64,000 bases of DNA. Origin: Streptosporangium minutum (lineage in GTDB: Bacteria > Actinomycetota > Actinomycetes > Streptosporangiales > Streptosporangiaceae). Of this stretch, positions 29,305-37,065 are shown piece by piece; positions within the stretch are counted from its first letter, which is position 1; every line of letters starts with the position of its first letter. A model generated the notes under the pieces. The model was not told the DNA's origin. It saw nothing but the letters and a program-made list of their open reading frames with translations, and searched no databases. Location of the stretch: NCBI RefSeq assembly GCF_002149035.1, contig NZ_NGFP01000007.1:1-64000 (forward strand), read 5' to 3'. The position numbers and the translations under genes are program-made.

Positions 29305-29349
29305 TCGCGATATATCTTGACCTCCCCTTACGACGCGACATATCGTGTC
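29305..29349. promoter_or_regulatory. Repeated GCGAyATATC elements, candidate PadR operator
   Basis: TCGCGATATATCTTGA (29305-29320) and GCGACATATCGTGTC (29335-29349) share GCGA(T/C)ATATC(T/G)TG, about 30 bp apart. They lie just upstream of the DUF4097-PadR operon, and the second overlaps the expected promoter. PadR regulators bind AT-rich dyads; autoregulation is inferred. Confidence 0.55.
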
Positions 29350-29370
29350 TTGTAGAAGGAGGTCACGAAC

Positions 29371-30168
29371 ATGCGGCAGTGGACCATCGAGAAACCCGAA
29401 CAGCTCACCTTCGACACCGTGAGAAAACTCAACGTCCGGATCGTGGCGGGCAGGCTGGCGGTGCTGGCCAGCGACGGCCCGCCCACCCTTGAGGTCGCCG
29501 ACATCGGCAACCCGCCACTGATCGTCACCCACGAGGACGACGGCACGCTCACCGTCGCCTACAAGGACCTGACCTGGGACGGCCTGCTCGGCTGGCTGCG
29601 CCCCGGGAGCCGCCAGACCACGCTGACGCTGACCGTGCCGAAGGACTGCCCGGTCAACGCGGGAGTGGTCTCCGCCTCGGCCGTCGTCGCCGGTTTCGAG
29701 AGCCGCACCTCGGTCAAGAGCGTCTCGGGTGAGATCGTGCTCGACGGGGTGAGCGGCGAGATCCACGCCGACACCGTCTCCGGCGACGTGGAGAGCCGCG
29801 GCCTGGTCGGCGACCTGTCCTTCAAGAGCGTCTCGGGAGAGCTGACCGTGGCCCAGGGCACGCCCCGCCGGCTCCGCGCCACCACCGTCTCCGGCCGGAT
29901 CACCGCCGATCTGGAGCTCCCGCCGACCGGTCACGTGACGATGAACAGCGTCTCGGGCGAGATCATGCTCCGGCTGCCGCGCGGAGTCGAGACCGATGTC
30001 ACGATCCGCTCCACCTCCGGCAGGCTCGACACCGCCTTCGCCGAGCTCCGCCGCTCCAACCAGCCCGGCGCCAGGACGCTGACCGGCCGGATCGGCGGCG
30101 GCATGGCGTCCCTGTCGGCGACCACCGTCTCGGCGGACGTCACTCTTCTGAAGGGAGAGCAGGCATGA
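29371..30168 (+). CDS. DUF4097 family beta-strand repeat protein
   Basis: A 265-residue protein made of repeated short beta-strand units (SVSGEIVLDGVSGEIHADTV, TTVSGRITADLEL, MNSVSGEIMLRLPRG), typical of DUF4097 adhesin-like beta-helices. There is no signal peptide or membrane segment, so it is probably cytoplasmic. The ATG at 29371 follows AGAAGGAGG. The stop overlaps the PadR start by 4 nt (ATGA), so the pair is co-translated. The DUF4097/PadR pairing is common and linked to envelope stress or two-gene switches, but its function is not known. Confidence 0.85.
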   Translation: MRQWTIEKPEQLTFDTVRKLNVRIVAGRLAVLASDGPPTLEVADIGNPPLIVTHEDDGTLTVAYKDLTWDGLLGWLRPGSRQTTLTLTVPKDCPVNAGVVSASAVVAGFESRTSVKSVSGEIVLDGVSGEIHADTVSGDVESRGLVGDLSFKSVSGELTVAQGTPRRLRATTVSGRITADLELPPTGHVTMNSVSGEIMLRLPRGVETDVTIRSTSGRLDTAFAELRRSNQPGARTLTGRIGGGMASLSATTVSADVTLLKGEQA

Positions 30169-30896
30169 GTCCGGTCTTCGGTCACGGACGGCTCCGGCTC
30201 TATCTCCTCAAACTGCTGGAGGAGAGCCCGCGCCACGGTTACGAGGTGATCCGGCTGCTCCAGGACCGCTTCCTCGGCGTCTATTCGCCCTCACCCGGCA
30301 CGATCTATCCGCGCCTGGCCCGGCTGGAGGAGGAGGGCCTGGTCACCCACGAGGTCCTGGAGGGCAAGAAGGTCTTCACCATCACCGACCGGGGCCGCGA
30401 CGAGCTGAACGCCCGGCTCGACGAGCTCGCCGACCTGGAGCAGGAGATCTCCGACTCCGTCCGCGACATCGCCCGCGAGGTCAAGGAGGACGTGCGCGAC
30501 ACGGTCAAGTCGCTGCGCGAGGAGCTCACCCAGATGGCGCGCGACGTGCGCCAGGGCTCCAAGCAGGAGCAGAGCCGGTCCAGGAACGAGCAGCGCGAGG
30601 CCTGGCGGGAGCAGAAGGCCGAGTGGCAACGCCAGAAGCAGGAATGGCAGCGGCAGAAGCAGGAATGGCAGCGCCAGAGCCACGAGTGGAAGCACGACTG
30701 GAAGCGCATCTGGGCCGACAGCTTCACCGGCCACGGGTCGCGTGACAGGGACGCCCGGCTCGGCCAGATGCTGGCCGAATTCGTCGAGGAGCTCCGCAGG
30801 GACGCGGCCGGCGCCCAGGTGACCGAGGAGACCCTCGCCACCGCGCAGGACGCGCTCTACGACGCCGCCCGGCGCATCCGAGACGCGCTCCGGTGA
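30165..30896 (+). CDS. PadR family transcriptional regulator with long coiled-coil tail
   Basis: A 243-residue protein. The PadR winged helix (GHGRLRLYLLKLLEESPRHG to VFTITDRGRDELNARL) fills residues 1-85. It is followed by a long charged helix including tandem heptads of the type EWQRQKQ (about 145-168) and a final helical domain (MLAEFVEELRRDAAGAQVTEETL). Most PadR proteins are 110-180 residues, so the coiled-coil extension is notable and should set dimer geometry. It probably represses its own operon through the GCGAyATATC elements. Confidence 0.87.
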   Translation: MSPVFGHGRLRLYLLKLLEESPRHGYEVIRLLQDRFLGVYSPSPGTIYPRLARLEEEGLVTHEVLEGKKVFTITDRGRDELNARLDELADLEQEISDSVRDIAREVKEDVRDTVKSLREELTQMARDVRQGSKQEQSRSRNEQREAWREQKAEWQRQKQEWQRQKQEWQRQSHEWKHDWKRIWADSFTGHGSRDRDARLGQMLAEFVEELRRDAAGAQVTEETLATAQDALYDAARRIRDALR

Positions 30897-30976
30897 TCCT
30901 GCTGTACGGCCCGCGCCCGCCCCTCCTGCTTTCGGGGCTCCCGCCCCGTGCGCCCGGGCCGGCCGTACCCCGGCGG

Positions 30977-31855
30977 TCAGGCGACGCGCATGGCGCGGAC
31001 GAGACGCTCCCGGGCCCGTGCGGCCTGCCTGGCACGGTAGGCGATCGGCATGTATCTGGCCCGCTCGGGCAGGTGCGGCACGGTCGCCGCGACCGCCCGG
31101 CCGAGCCGGCGCAGCCGCACCTCGTCGCGTGCGGTCCACGGCAGCTCCAGCTTCCGGCGCACGGCGGGCGGCAGCGTGCCGACCGTGACGAAGTGGTTGA
31201 CCCGGCCTGAGGTGAGTCCGAGCGGACCCCACAGCCGTCGCAGCGGCGCGGGCATGATCGGCGGAGGTCCCACGGTGAGCGCCGTGCGCAGCACGTCGTG
31301 GGCCGTCGGATGGCTCTCCAGGGTGGTGTCGACCATGTCGTGGAAGTAGCGCCAGTAGTCGTCGACGGTGGCGGGGAACATCCGCTCGGGGACCCGCAGG
31401 ATCCGGCCGAGATGGATGATCTCCTCATACAGGCGCCGCTCCTCTCCCGGGGAGTAGGGCTGTCCGAAGTACTTCGCCATGGTGACGGCCCGCTCGAAGG
31501 CGGTCAGATGCACCCAGGCGTACGGCTCGGCGCTCAGCGCGTGATAGCTCCGCCCCTGGGCGTCGACTCCCTGGATGTCCTTGTGCATCTCCCGCAGGCG
31601 CCTGCCCTCCTGGATCGCCTCCGGCCCGCCGTACACCCAGGTCTGCAGCGAGGTGAGCGAGCGGGTCAGCCGTCCCCAGGGGTCGGTCCGGTAGACCGAG
31701 TGATCACCGACCGCGGCGCCGATGGCCGGGTGCATGACCTGCATGACGAGGGCGCCGCCGAGCAGGAGCATCAGCCGCTGGTCCCCCATGCCCTCCCAGA
31801 GCAGATCGCCGGGGCCGAAGGGTTCGGGATCGGGGCGCGCGGTCGCGTCGGTCAT
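30977..31855 (-). CDS. MpaB-like oxygenase (DUF2236)
   Basis: A 292-residue DUF2236 protein. LWEGMGDQRLMLLLGGALVM, QVMHPAIGAAVGDHSVYRTD and HDMVDTTLESHP carry the conserved His residues that bind heme b in the latex-clearing-protein (Lcp)/MpaB superfamily. The reaction is unknown. ATG 31855 is preferred over GTG 31885 because GGGAGG precedes it at 6 nt. A near-perfect CRP-type site (31933-31948) lies about 80 nt upstream. Confidence 0.82.
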   Translation of the reverse strand: MTDATARPDPEPFGPGDLLWEGMGDQRLMLLLGGALVMQVMHPAIGAAVGDHSVYRTDPWGRLTRSLTSLQTWVYGGPEAIQEGRRLREMHKDIQGVDAQGRSYHALSAEPYAWVHLTAFERAVTMAKYFGQPYSPGEERRLYEEIIHLGRILRVPERMFPATVDDYWRYFHDMVDTTLESHPTAHDVLRTALTVGPPPIMPAPLRRLWGPLGLTSGRVNHFVTVGTLPPAVRRKLELPWTARDEVRLRRLGRAVAATVPHLPERARYMPIAYRARQAARARERLVRAMRVA

Positions 31856-31932
31856 GGCGGGCCTCCCGGGGGATGTGTCGCTCACGGGTGTTCATCCCCC
31901 GGAAGGCAGAGAAGTAACTCATCACTTACATA

Positions 31933-31948
31933 CGTGACCCAGATCACA
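31933..31948. promoter_or_regulatory. CRP-like site upstream of the MpaB-like gene
   Basis: CGTGACCCAGATCACA matches TGTGA-N6-TCACA at 9 of 10 positions. A cAMP-receptor-type regulator is inferred. Confidence 0.5.
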
Positions 31949-32004
31949 TCGGCGCGCGGTCACGCCCGTCCGGACACCGGACACCGGTCACGCACGCGCC
32001 CGGC

Positions 32005-32967
32005 TCAGCCCGCGCCGGTGAAGACGATCTTCCCGAACACGTCGCCCTCGTGCATGGCCGCGAACCCCTCGCGGGCCCCGGCCAGCGGGAGCGTCCGGTC
32101 GATCACCGGCCGGGCGCCGGTCTGCTCCAGGAACCGGGCGAGCCGGGCCAGCTGGTCGCGGGTGCCCATGGTCGAGCCGACCACCGAGAGCTGCAGGAAG
32201 AAGACCCGGTTCAGGTCCGCCGGGGGGACGGCTCCGCTGGTCGCCCCGGAGACCACGATCCGGCCGCCGGGACGCAGCGCCTTCAGCGAGTGGTCCCAGG
32301 TCGCCTGGCCGACGGTCTCCATCACCGCGTCGACCCGCTCGGGCAGCCGGGCGCCGCTCTCGAAGACCTGGTCGGCGCCGAGGCCGAGCGCCCGCGCCCG
32401 CTTCTCCTCCGACCGGCTGGTGACCCAGACCCGGTAGCCGCCCGCCCGGCCCAGCGTGATCAGCGCGGTGGCCACACCGCCCCCGGCGCCCTGGACCAAC
32501 ACGGTCGAGCCCGGCTCCAGATCCGCCTTGTCGAACAGCATCCGGTAGGCGGTCAGCCACGCGGTGGGCAGGCAGGCCGCCTCCTCGAAACTGAGCGCGG
32601 CGGGCTTGGGCACCAGGTTGCGCCGGGGCACGGCAACCCGCTCGGCGAAGGTGCCGTCGTACTTCTCCGACAGCAGGGACCGCTTCGGATCGAGCGTCTC
32701 ATCGGCTCCGCTGCCGATCACCGAGTGCACGATGACCTCGTTGCCGTCCTCGTCGACTCCGGCGGCGTCGCCGCCGAGCACGATCGGCAGCCGGTCCTGG
32801 CGGATGCCCACGCCCTTGAGGGTCCACAGGTCGTGGTGGTTGAGCGAGGCGGCCCGCACCGTGACGGTGGTCCAGCCGTCGGGGACTTCGGGTTCGGGGC
32901 GCTCTCCGAGCGTGAGCCCGGCGAGCGGGTTGTCGGGATCGATCTCTGTGGCGGTTACGGCGAACAT
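32005..32967 (-). CDS. Quinone-oxidoreductase-like zinc-binding dehydrogenase (MDR)
   Basis: A 320-residue medium-chain reductase. RAASLNHHDLWTLKGVG, VLGGDAAGV and the NADPH loop VQGAGGGVATALITLG are seen; the structural zinc cysteines are absent, so it belongs to the quinone oxidoreductase / enoyl reductase branch. It probably reduces quinones or activated alkenes. The ATG at 32967 is the natural start. It sits between the MpaB-like gene and the thiolase-like gene, all on the minus strand, with gaps of about 150 and 195 nt. Confidence 0.85.
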   Translation of the reverse strand: MFAVTATEIDPDNPLAGLTLGERPEPEVPDGWTTVTVRAASLNHHDLWTLKGVGIRQDRLPIVLGGDAAGVDEDGNEVIVHSVIGSGADETLDPKRSLLSEKYDGTFAERVAVPRRNLVPKPAALSFEEAACLPTAWLTAYRMLFDKADLEPGSTVLVQGAGGGVATALITLGRAGGYRVWVTSRSEEKRARALGLGADQVFESGARLPERVDAVMETVGQATWDHSLKALRPGGRIVVSGATSGAVPPADLNRVFFLQLSVVGSTMGTRDQLARLARFLEQTGARPVIDRTLPLAGAREGFAAMHEGDVFGKIVFTGAG

Positions 32968-33100
32968 GGCCGCACCCTACGCCTCCCGCCCGGCGTCACA
33001 TCGGCCGTACCGCCCCCGGCCGTGTCCCGGGCAGGCCCTCCGCGGGAAGGCGCGGCCGCCGCCCCGCCTTCGAGGCCGCCGGCCCCGGCGCCCGCACCCG

Positions 33101-33170
33101 CTCCGCTCCGGACCGGGATCACCGCGGTCACCAGGCTCCGCTCCGGACCGGGGTCACCGCGGTCACCAGG
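33101..33170. repeat. 35-bp tandem duplication across the thiolase stop codon
   Basis: Two copies (33101-33135, 33136-33170) differ at one base and begin CTCCGCTCCGGACCGGG. The second covers the last codons and the stop of the thiolase gene; the first lies outside it. Confidence 0.9.
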
Positions 33171-34623
33171 TGGCGACGTTCACCGGCCCGTCGGCGCGCA
33201 GGCGGATCTTCCTGCCGACGAGCTCCCGTGACTCGGCCTCGGCGATCAGGCCGCGGTCACGGAGGTGGGCGTGCGCCCGGCCCCCGCCCGGCAGGTCGGC
33301 GACGACGACGCCGCGCTCGGCCGCGCCGTCCCTGCCGTGCGCGACGGTGTATCCGGCGACGGTGGCGGGCCCCTCGTATCCGGCCACGATCGGCACCGGC
33401 TCGGCGGTGTACACCGGCTCGCCGTCGCCGAGCACGCCCCCCGGCTCGGTGGACCAGATCGCGTAGGTGTGCTTGGTCAGGTGCATGCCGACCCCGGTGA
33501 CCAGGCCGTGGCCCGGCTCCGCGCGCAGGCGGCCGGCCATCGCCGCGGTGGAGTGCAGGACGTAGTCGCTGGCCGGCCCACCGGCGTACGGCAGGCCGCC
33601 GGTGACCGTCAGCCCCCGGCCGTCGAACGGGTCGAGACCCATCGCGGCGCAGGCCGAGCGCAGCGCGATCGCGAAGCAGCTGTAGACGTCCAGTGCGCCG
33701 AGGTCGTCGAGACCGACACCCGCCCGCGCGAAGGCCCGCCGGGCCGCGGCCGCCATGGCCGGGGAGGAGCCCGGCTCCGGCCGGGCCGCGACCTCCCAGG
33801 TGTCCTCGGCGTACGCCCAGCCCCGCAGGTAGACGCGCTTGTCCCGGGGGACGCCGAGCCGGTCGGCGAGCCCGGTGGCGACCAGGATCGCGGCGGCGGC
33901 CTGGTCCACCTCCAGCACCGCGACGGTGCGCCTGGTGTACGGCCAGCCGACGAGGCGGTTGCCCTCCGACGGGACGACCAGTTCCCGCGCCGTCCGGGCC
34001 TCCCGGTCCCAGGCGTGCGGGTTGGCCGCGGCGACCCGCGTCATCGGGGCCATCATCCGGCCCCGATGGGCCCGCTCATCCTCAAGGGACTCGTGGCTCG
34101 CCGCCCGCCGGGCGGTTTCCATGATCGCGTAGGTGTGGACCGGCAGGAACAGCTCGTGGGCCAGCTCGGCCGGGTGCGGGGGGCGCTCCCATCCGTAGGG
34201 CGGCTTGGGAACGGCCGGGTGACTCCACGCCACCCGCTCCCCCGCCTTGCGCAGGGCCCTGCGCGTGGCCAGCGCCTCCGCCCCGGCGACCAGCGCGGCG
34301 TCCATCTCTCCCGCGGCGATCCTGCGGGCCGCCTCACCGAGCAGCACCTGCGGGGCCGTGCCGCTCACCCGGGAGTAGGCCCGGTGCCGGGGTTCGGCGG
34401 CCAGGCGCTCAGCGAGCCTGGCCGCCGGGTCGTCGTACTGCCAGGAATCGGTGTAGACGACCTGGATCGAGTCGAGGCGCTCCAGCAGACCGGGCGCCCC
34501 GGCGTCGGCGGCGGCTTCACGGGCGACCAGCTCCCACAGATCCAGCGGTTCCGGCCCCGGCTGCGCGCGGACCGTGTGCTGGGCGACGCCGACGAGGCAG
34601 GGGGTTCGGGGATCTACGCTCAT
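33163..34623 (-). CDS. Thiolase-fold acetyl-CoA acetyltransferase-like protein
   Basis: A 486-residue thiolase superfamily protein of the actinobacterial SCP-x / lipid-transfer type. PCLVGVAQHTVRAQPG opens the fold, and DVYSCFAIALRSACAAMGLD, GGLPYAGGPASDYVLHSTAAM and GVGMHLTKHTYAIWST match the second half. I do not see the usual N-terminal nucleophilic Cys, so it may be a non-condensing or degradative variant, or a partner of an OB-fold protein. The ATG at 34623 begins MSVDPRTPCL. A GAATG-ATGTTC dyad lies 17 nt upstream. Its likely role is acyl-CoA or steroid side-chain metabolism. Confidence 0.8.
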   Translation of the reverse strand: MSVDPRTPCLVGVAQHTVRAQPGPEPLDLWELVAREAAADAGAPGLLERLDSIQVVYTDSWQYDDPAARLAERLAAEPRHRAYSRVSGTAPQVLLGEAARRIAAGEMDAALVAGAEALATRRALRKAGERVAWSHPAVPKPPYGWERPPHPAELAHELFLPVHTYAIMETARRAASHESLEDERAHRGRMMAPMTRVAAANPHAWDREARTARELVVPSEGNRLVGWPYTRRTVAVLEVDQAAAAILVATGLADRLGVPRDKRVYLRGWAYAEDTWEVAARPEPGSSPAMAAAARRAFARAGVGLDDLGALDVYSCFAIALRSACAAMGLDPFDGRGLTVTGGLPYAGGPASDYVLHSTAAMAGRLRAEPGHGLVTGVGMHLTKHTYAIWSTEPGGVLGDGEPVYTAEPVPIVAGYEGPATVAGYTVAHGRDGAAERGVVVADLPGGGRAHAHLRDRGLIAEAESRELVGRKIRLRADGPVNVATW

Positions 34624-34639
34624 GCGGACATCCAACCAG

Positions 34640-34650
34640 AATGATGTTCG
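34640..34650. promoter_or_regulatory. GAATGATGTTC dyad before thiolase gene
   Basis: Same type of imperfect GAAC/GTTC dyad as at 3811 and 23507, placed 17 nt upstream of the thiolase ATG where it would overlap the promoter. Confidence 0.35.
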
Positions 34651-34686
34651 GTTTAATAGTCCGGAGGTGTCCGAGTTACCCGAGAA

Positions 34687-34714
34687 ACCATCGGCGAGCA
34701 TTGTTGCCGATGGT
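34687..34714. other. Hairpin in the thiolase/peptidase intergenic region
   Basis: ACCATCGGC (34687-34695) and GCCGATGGT (34706-34714) form a 9-bp perfect stem with a 10-nt loop. The role is unclear. The 317-bp gap 34624-34940 otherwise holds only the dyads at 34640 and 34770. Confidence 0.45.
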
Positions 34715-34769
34715 GCACGGGACGCCGGACGGACAGGCACGCAACCCCTTCCACCTGCGGAAATACCTG

Positions 34770-34788
34770 TTAGTTAAATTATAACTAA
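34770..34788. promoter_or_regulatory. AT-rich palindrome upstream of peptidase copy 1
   Basis: TTAGTTAAATTATAACTAA is a 7-bp perfect dyad around AATTA. It sits in a 40-bp stretch (34760-34800) with almost no G or C, very unusual in this DNA and 150 nt before the TTG of copy 1. It is a likely regulator site. Confidence 0.5.
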
Positions 34789-34940
34789 TAGCTATTTGAA
34801 TAACAGCATCGCATCGAAGGGAACCATTTCAGACTTTTTCCCGTCAATTCCTCGCCGACTTCTTGATCCATTCAGTAACGTTCCGATCGTTTTCCTGGCA
34901 GGGGATGTCCCGTCCCCCGCCGAGAACGGAAGGAGCTCCA

Positions 34941-36056
34941 TTGAATTCCCGAGCACGGCGCCTCACGATCCCCCTCACCGGCGTTCTCATGATCGCCGGA
35001 GTGATCGGCGCCACCACCGGTGCCAACGCCGGTACGGCCCCCAGCGACGTGGTCAGTTCGGCCGCCTCGGAGACGGCCGGCGAGGCCACCGCCTTCTGGT
35101 CGCCCGAGCGGATGCGCAAGGCCACCGACGCCTCAGACGACCTCGACCTCAGCGTCAAGGGCGGCAAGGCCTCCAGCGCCGCCGGCCCCGACGGGCGGGC
35201 GGGATCGGTCCCGCCGATCGGCCAGGAGGGCACCCGGTCGATCAAGAGCAAGCAGGTCAACCTGCCCAACACCGTCGGCCGCGTCTTCTTCACCCTGCCC
35301 GGCGCCAACCCGCTGGACCCGGGGAGCTGGAAGTACTGCTCCGGCACCTCCGTCCAGAGCAAGTACCGCAACCTGGTCGCCACCTCGGCCCACTGCGTCT
35401 ACGACGTGAAGACCAACCAGTTCTACGACAACTGGATCTTCATTCCGTCCTACTGGGACGGCAACCAGGCGTGGGACGGCAAGAACCCCTACGGCATCTA
35501 CGCGGCCAAGTGGTTCAACGCCCACGACGACTTCGTGGTGAAGGAGGACTACGACTTCGACTACGCCTTCGTCAACGTCCACTCCGGGTTCAAGGTGAAC
35601 TGGGAGAAGGGCACCGACGGCAAGTGGAAGCCGATCATCAAGGACGTCGGCCGGCTCGGCGACAACGTCGGCGGCCAGGGCTTCGCCTGGAACCAGAAGG
35701 TCAAGAACAAGGTCTTCTCCTTCGGCTACCCGGCCGGCCTGCACCCCGACGGGGACAAGCCCTTCACCGGCCGCACGATGAAGTGGTGCTTCGGCACGAC
35801 CGGCGCCATGCCCGCCGCTCCGAAGTACAACCTCCAGGAGCACGTCGGCTTCAAGTGCGCCTTCACTGCGGGCGCCAGCGGCGGCCCATGGCTGCTGAGA
35901 TACAAGAACTCCACGCGGACCGGCTACCTGAACGGCGTCAACAGCGTCGCCTGGGACACCGACAAGAACGACCGCTACGACAGGATCTCCTCGCCGTACT
36001 TCAACGGGGACACCTACCAGGTCTACAAGGTCGCGGCCAACCGCTGGACCAAGTAG
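34941..36056 (+). CDS. Secreted trypsin-like serine peptidase, copy 1 (triad intact)
   Basis: A 371-residue protein. TTG 34941 after AAGGAG gives a signal peptide (MNSRARRLTIPLTGVLMIAG) with cleavage near residue 30. A propeptide-like segment with the family ATAFW block is followed by a chymotrypsin-fold domain: GRVFF, the His motif ATSAHC (His151), the Asp in FDYAFVNV (Asp207) and the Ser in AGASGGPW (Ser313). The pair in KWCFGTT and FKCAF probably forms the disulfide beside the active site. It ends near NRWTK with no membrane anchor, so it should be released. First of five paralogues; a strong terminator follows. The substrate is unknown. Confidence 0.85.
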   Translation: MNSRARRLTIPLTGVLMIAGVIGATTGANAGTAPSDVVSSAASETAGEATAFWSPERMRKATDASDDLDLSVKGGKASSAAGPDGRAGSVPPIGQEGTRSIKSKQVNLPNTVGRVFFTLPGANPLDPGSWKYCSGTSVQSKYRNLVATSAHCVYDVKTNQFYDNWIFIPSYWDGNQAWDGKNPYGIYAAKWFNAHDDFVVKEDYDFDYAFVNVHSGFKVNWEKGTDGKWKPIIKDVGRLGDNVGGQGFAWNQKVKNKVFSFGYPAGLHPDGDKPFTGRTMKWCFGTTGAMPAAPKYNLQEHVGFKCAFTAGASGGPWLLRYKNSTRTGYLNGVNSVAWDTDKNDRYDRISSPYFNGDTYQVYKVAANRWTK

Positions 36057-36104
36057 CCGCACCTCACGGCCGGCCGTGAGGCCATTCGACCGGCCCCGCG
36101 CGAC

Positions 36105-36134
36105 GAGGGGCCCGGTCCTCGGACCGGGCCCCTC
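36105..36134 (+). terminator. Terminator after peptidase copy 1
   Basis: GAGGGGCCCGGTCC pairs with GGACCGGGCCCCTC (14 bp, tight loop). A CCTCACGGCCGGCCGTGAGG palindrome lies just upstream at 36062-36081. Confidence 0.85.
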
Positions 36135-36170
36135 CGCCTTCCCCCGACACGGGGATCCCGGATGTTCCAA

Positions 36171-36215
36171 CGGGTTCCCGGGCCTTCCGGAGACTTCGGA
36201 AGGGCCGGGAACCCG
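36171..36215 (-). terminator. Terminator of the SSI-like gene
   Basis: 19-bp arms (36171-36189 and 36197-36215) pair with one mismatch around a 7-nt loop, just past the inhibitor stop codon. Confidence 0.8.
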
Positions 36216-36224
36216 CGGAAGGCT

Positions 36225-36749
36225 CTAGAAGGAGAAGACCGGGCCGGTCGTGCCGCGCAGCGAGCAGGGGTTGCCGAAGGTCCGCTCGTACCGGATGTAG
36301 CGGCCGTTCCAGACTCCGGTCGCGGTCACGGTGACCGGGTCGTAGTGCATCGTGCACATCAGGTCCGGCGACGGCCTGAGCCGGGCGGGGTCACCCCCCA
36401 CCCTGTTCAGCGCCTCGCACGCCTCGCTCGCCACGGGGTGGGTGCCCTGCGGTGGATCGCACACGAGCAGGGCGCGGCCCGCCACCGGCACCGGCCTCTC
36501 CCCTCGCGCGACGCTCAGCGTGAACGCCTTCGCCCCGACGGCCGGCCTGCGCGCGACCGGCCTGACCGGAACCGGCCCGCCCGGGGTGAGCCAGTCCGGG
36601 GAGAGCCAGTCCCGGTAGGACCACGGCGGACCCGGCTCCGCGACGGACGGGCCCGACCCGTCCAACGGCAGCGGTGGCGGCGGCGCGGCGGCGGCCGTAC
36701 CGGAGAGCAGGAAGAGCCCCGAAGCCGCCAGGCAGAGAAGACGTCGCAT
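36225..36749 (-). CDS. Subtilisin-inhibitor-like (SSI family) secreted protease inhibitor
   Basis: A 174-residue protein with a signal peptide (to about residue 22), a Pro-rich linker (23-70) and an SSI domain. The four cysteines 97, 111, 132 and 162 match the two SSI disulfides. CDPPQGTHPVASEAC, VGGD, LMCTMHYDPVTVTATGVWNG and TFGNPC are the family blocks. By alignment with Streptomyces SSI the reactive bond would be Met134-His135, which suits subtilisin-like rather than trypsin-like proteases. The linker is longer than in Streptomyces inhibitors. It lies divergently between peptidase copies 1 and 2, so it may restrain one of them. Start at ATG 36749. Confidence 0.85.
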   Translation of the reverse strand: MRRLLCLAASGLFLLSGTAAAAPPPPLPLDGSGPSVAEPGPPWSYRDWLSPDWLTPGGPVPVRPVARRPAVGAKAFTLSVARGERPVPVAGRALLVCDPPQGTHPVASEACEALNRVGGDPARLRPSPDLMCTMHYDPVTVTATGVWNGRYIRYERTFGNPCSLRGTTGPVFSF

Positions 36750-37065
36750 GGAACCCCCCGATTTCGCGTGACGCCGAGTGCCCGCTCAGCCTTGCGCACC
36801 CGCCCCGCCCCGGCAACGACCGACTCCCGTGTTTTCGCAGGTCATGGACTTGTGCAGGACCCGCCCACGCGGTCGGTCAAGCGAGGGTAGATCAGACGCG
36901 GATCTTGAAAGTTCGGTTCCACGGTTTTGGTAACGAACTCATATCGGTCCAGCCTTCTGCCCGATTTGTAGCACTTTAACCGTTCTTTGCCTAGTACGGT
37001 CTCCTCTTGTCTCTTTACGCATGCGTGGGCCGTCCCGAGTGGCCCATGACAAAGAAGGAGCTAGA

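Noticed and set aside
27166-29934. A 922-codon minus-strand open frame opposite kgd
   Set aside because: It is antisense to conserved Kgd domains, crosses the kgd terminator and three other genes, and shows no domain content.
34624-34940. Possible riboswitch (ydaO-like) before peptidase copy 1
   Set aside because: Only one simple hairpin (34687-34714) and an AT palindrome are visible; none of the conserved riboswitch core sequences could be found.
34863-34940. Upstream start for peptidase copy 1
   Set aside because: It would add residues before a good signal peptide; TTG 34941 has the AAGGAG site shared by copies 2, 4 and 5.
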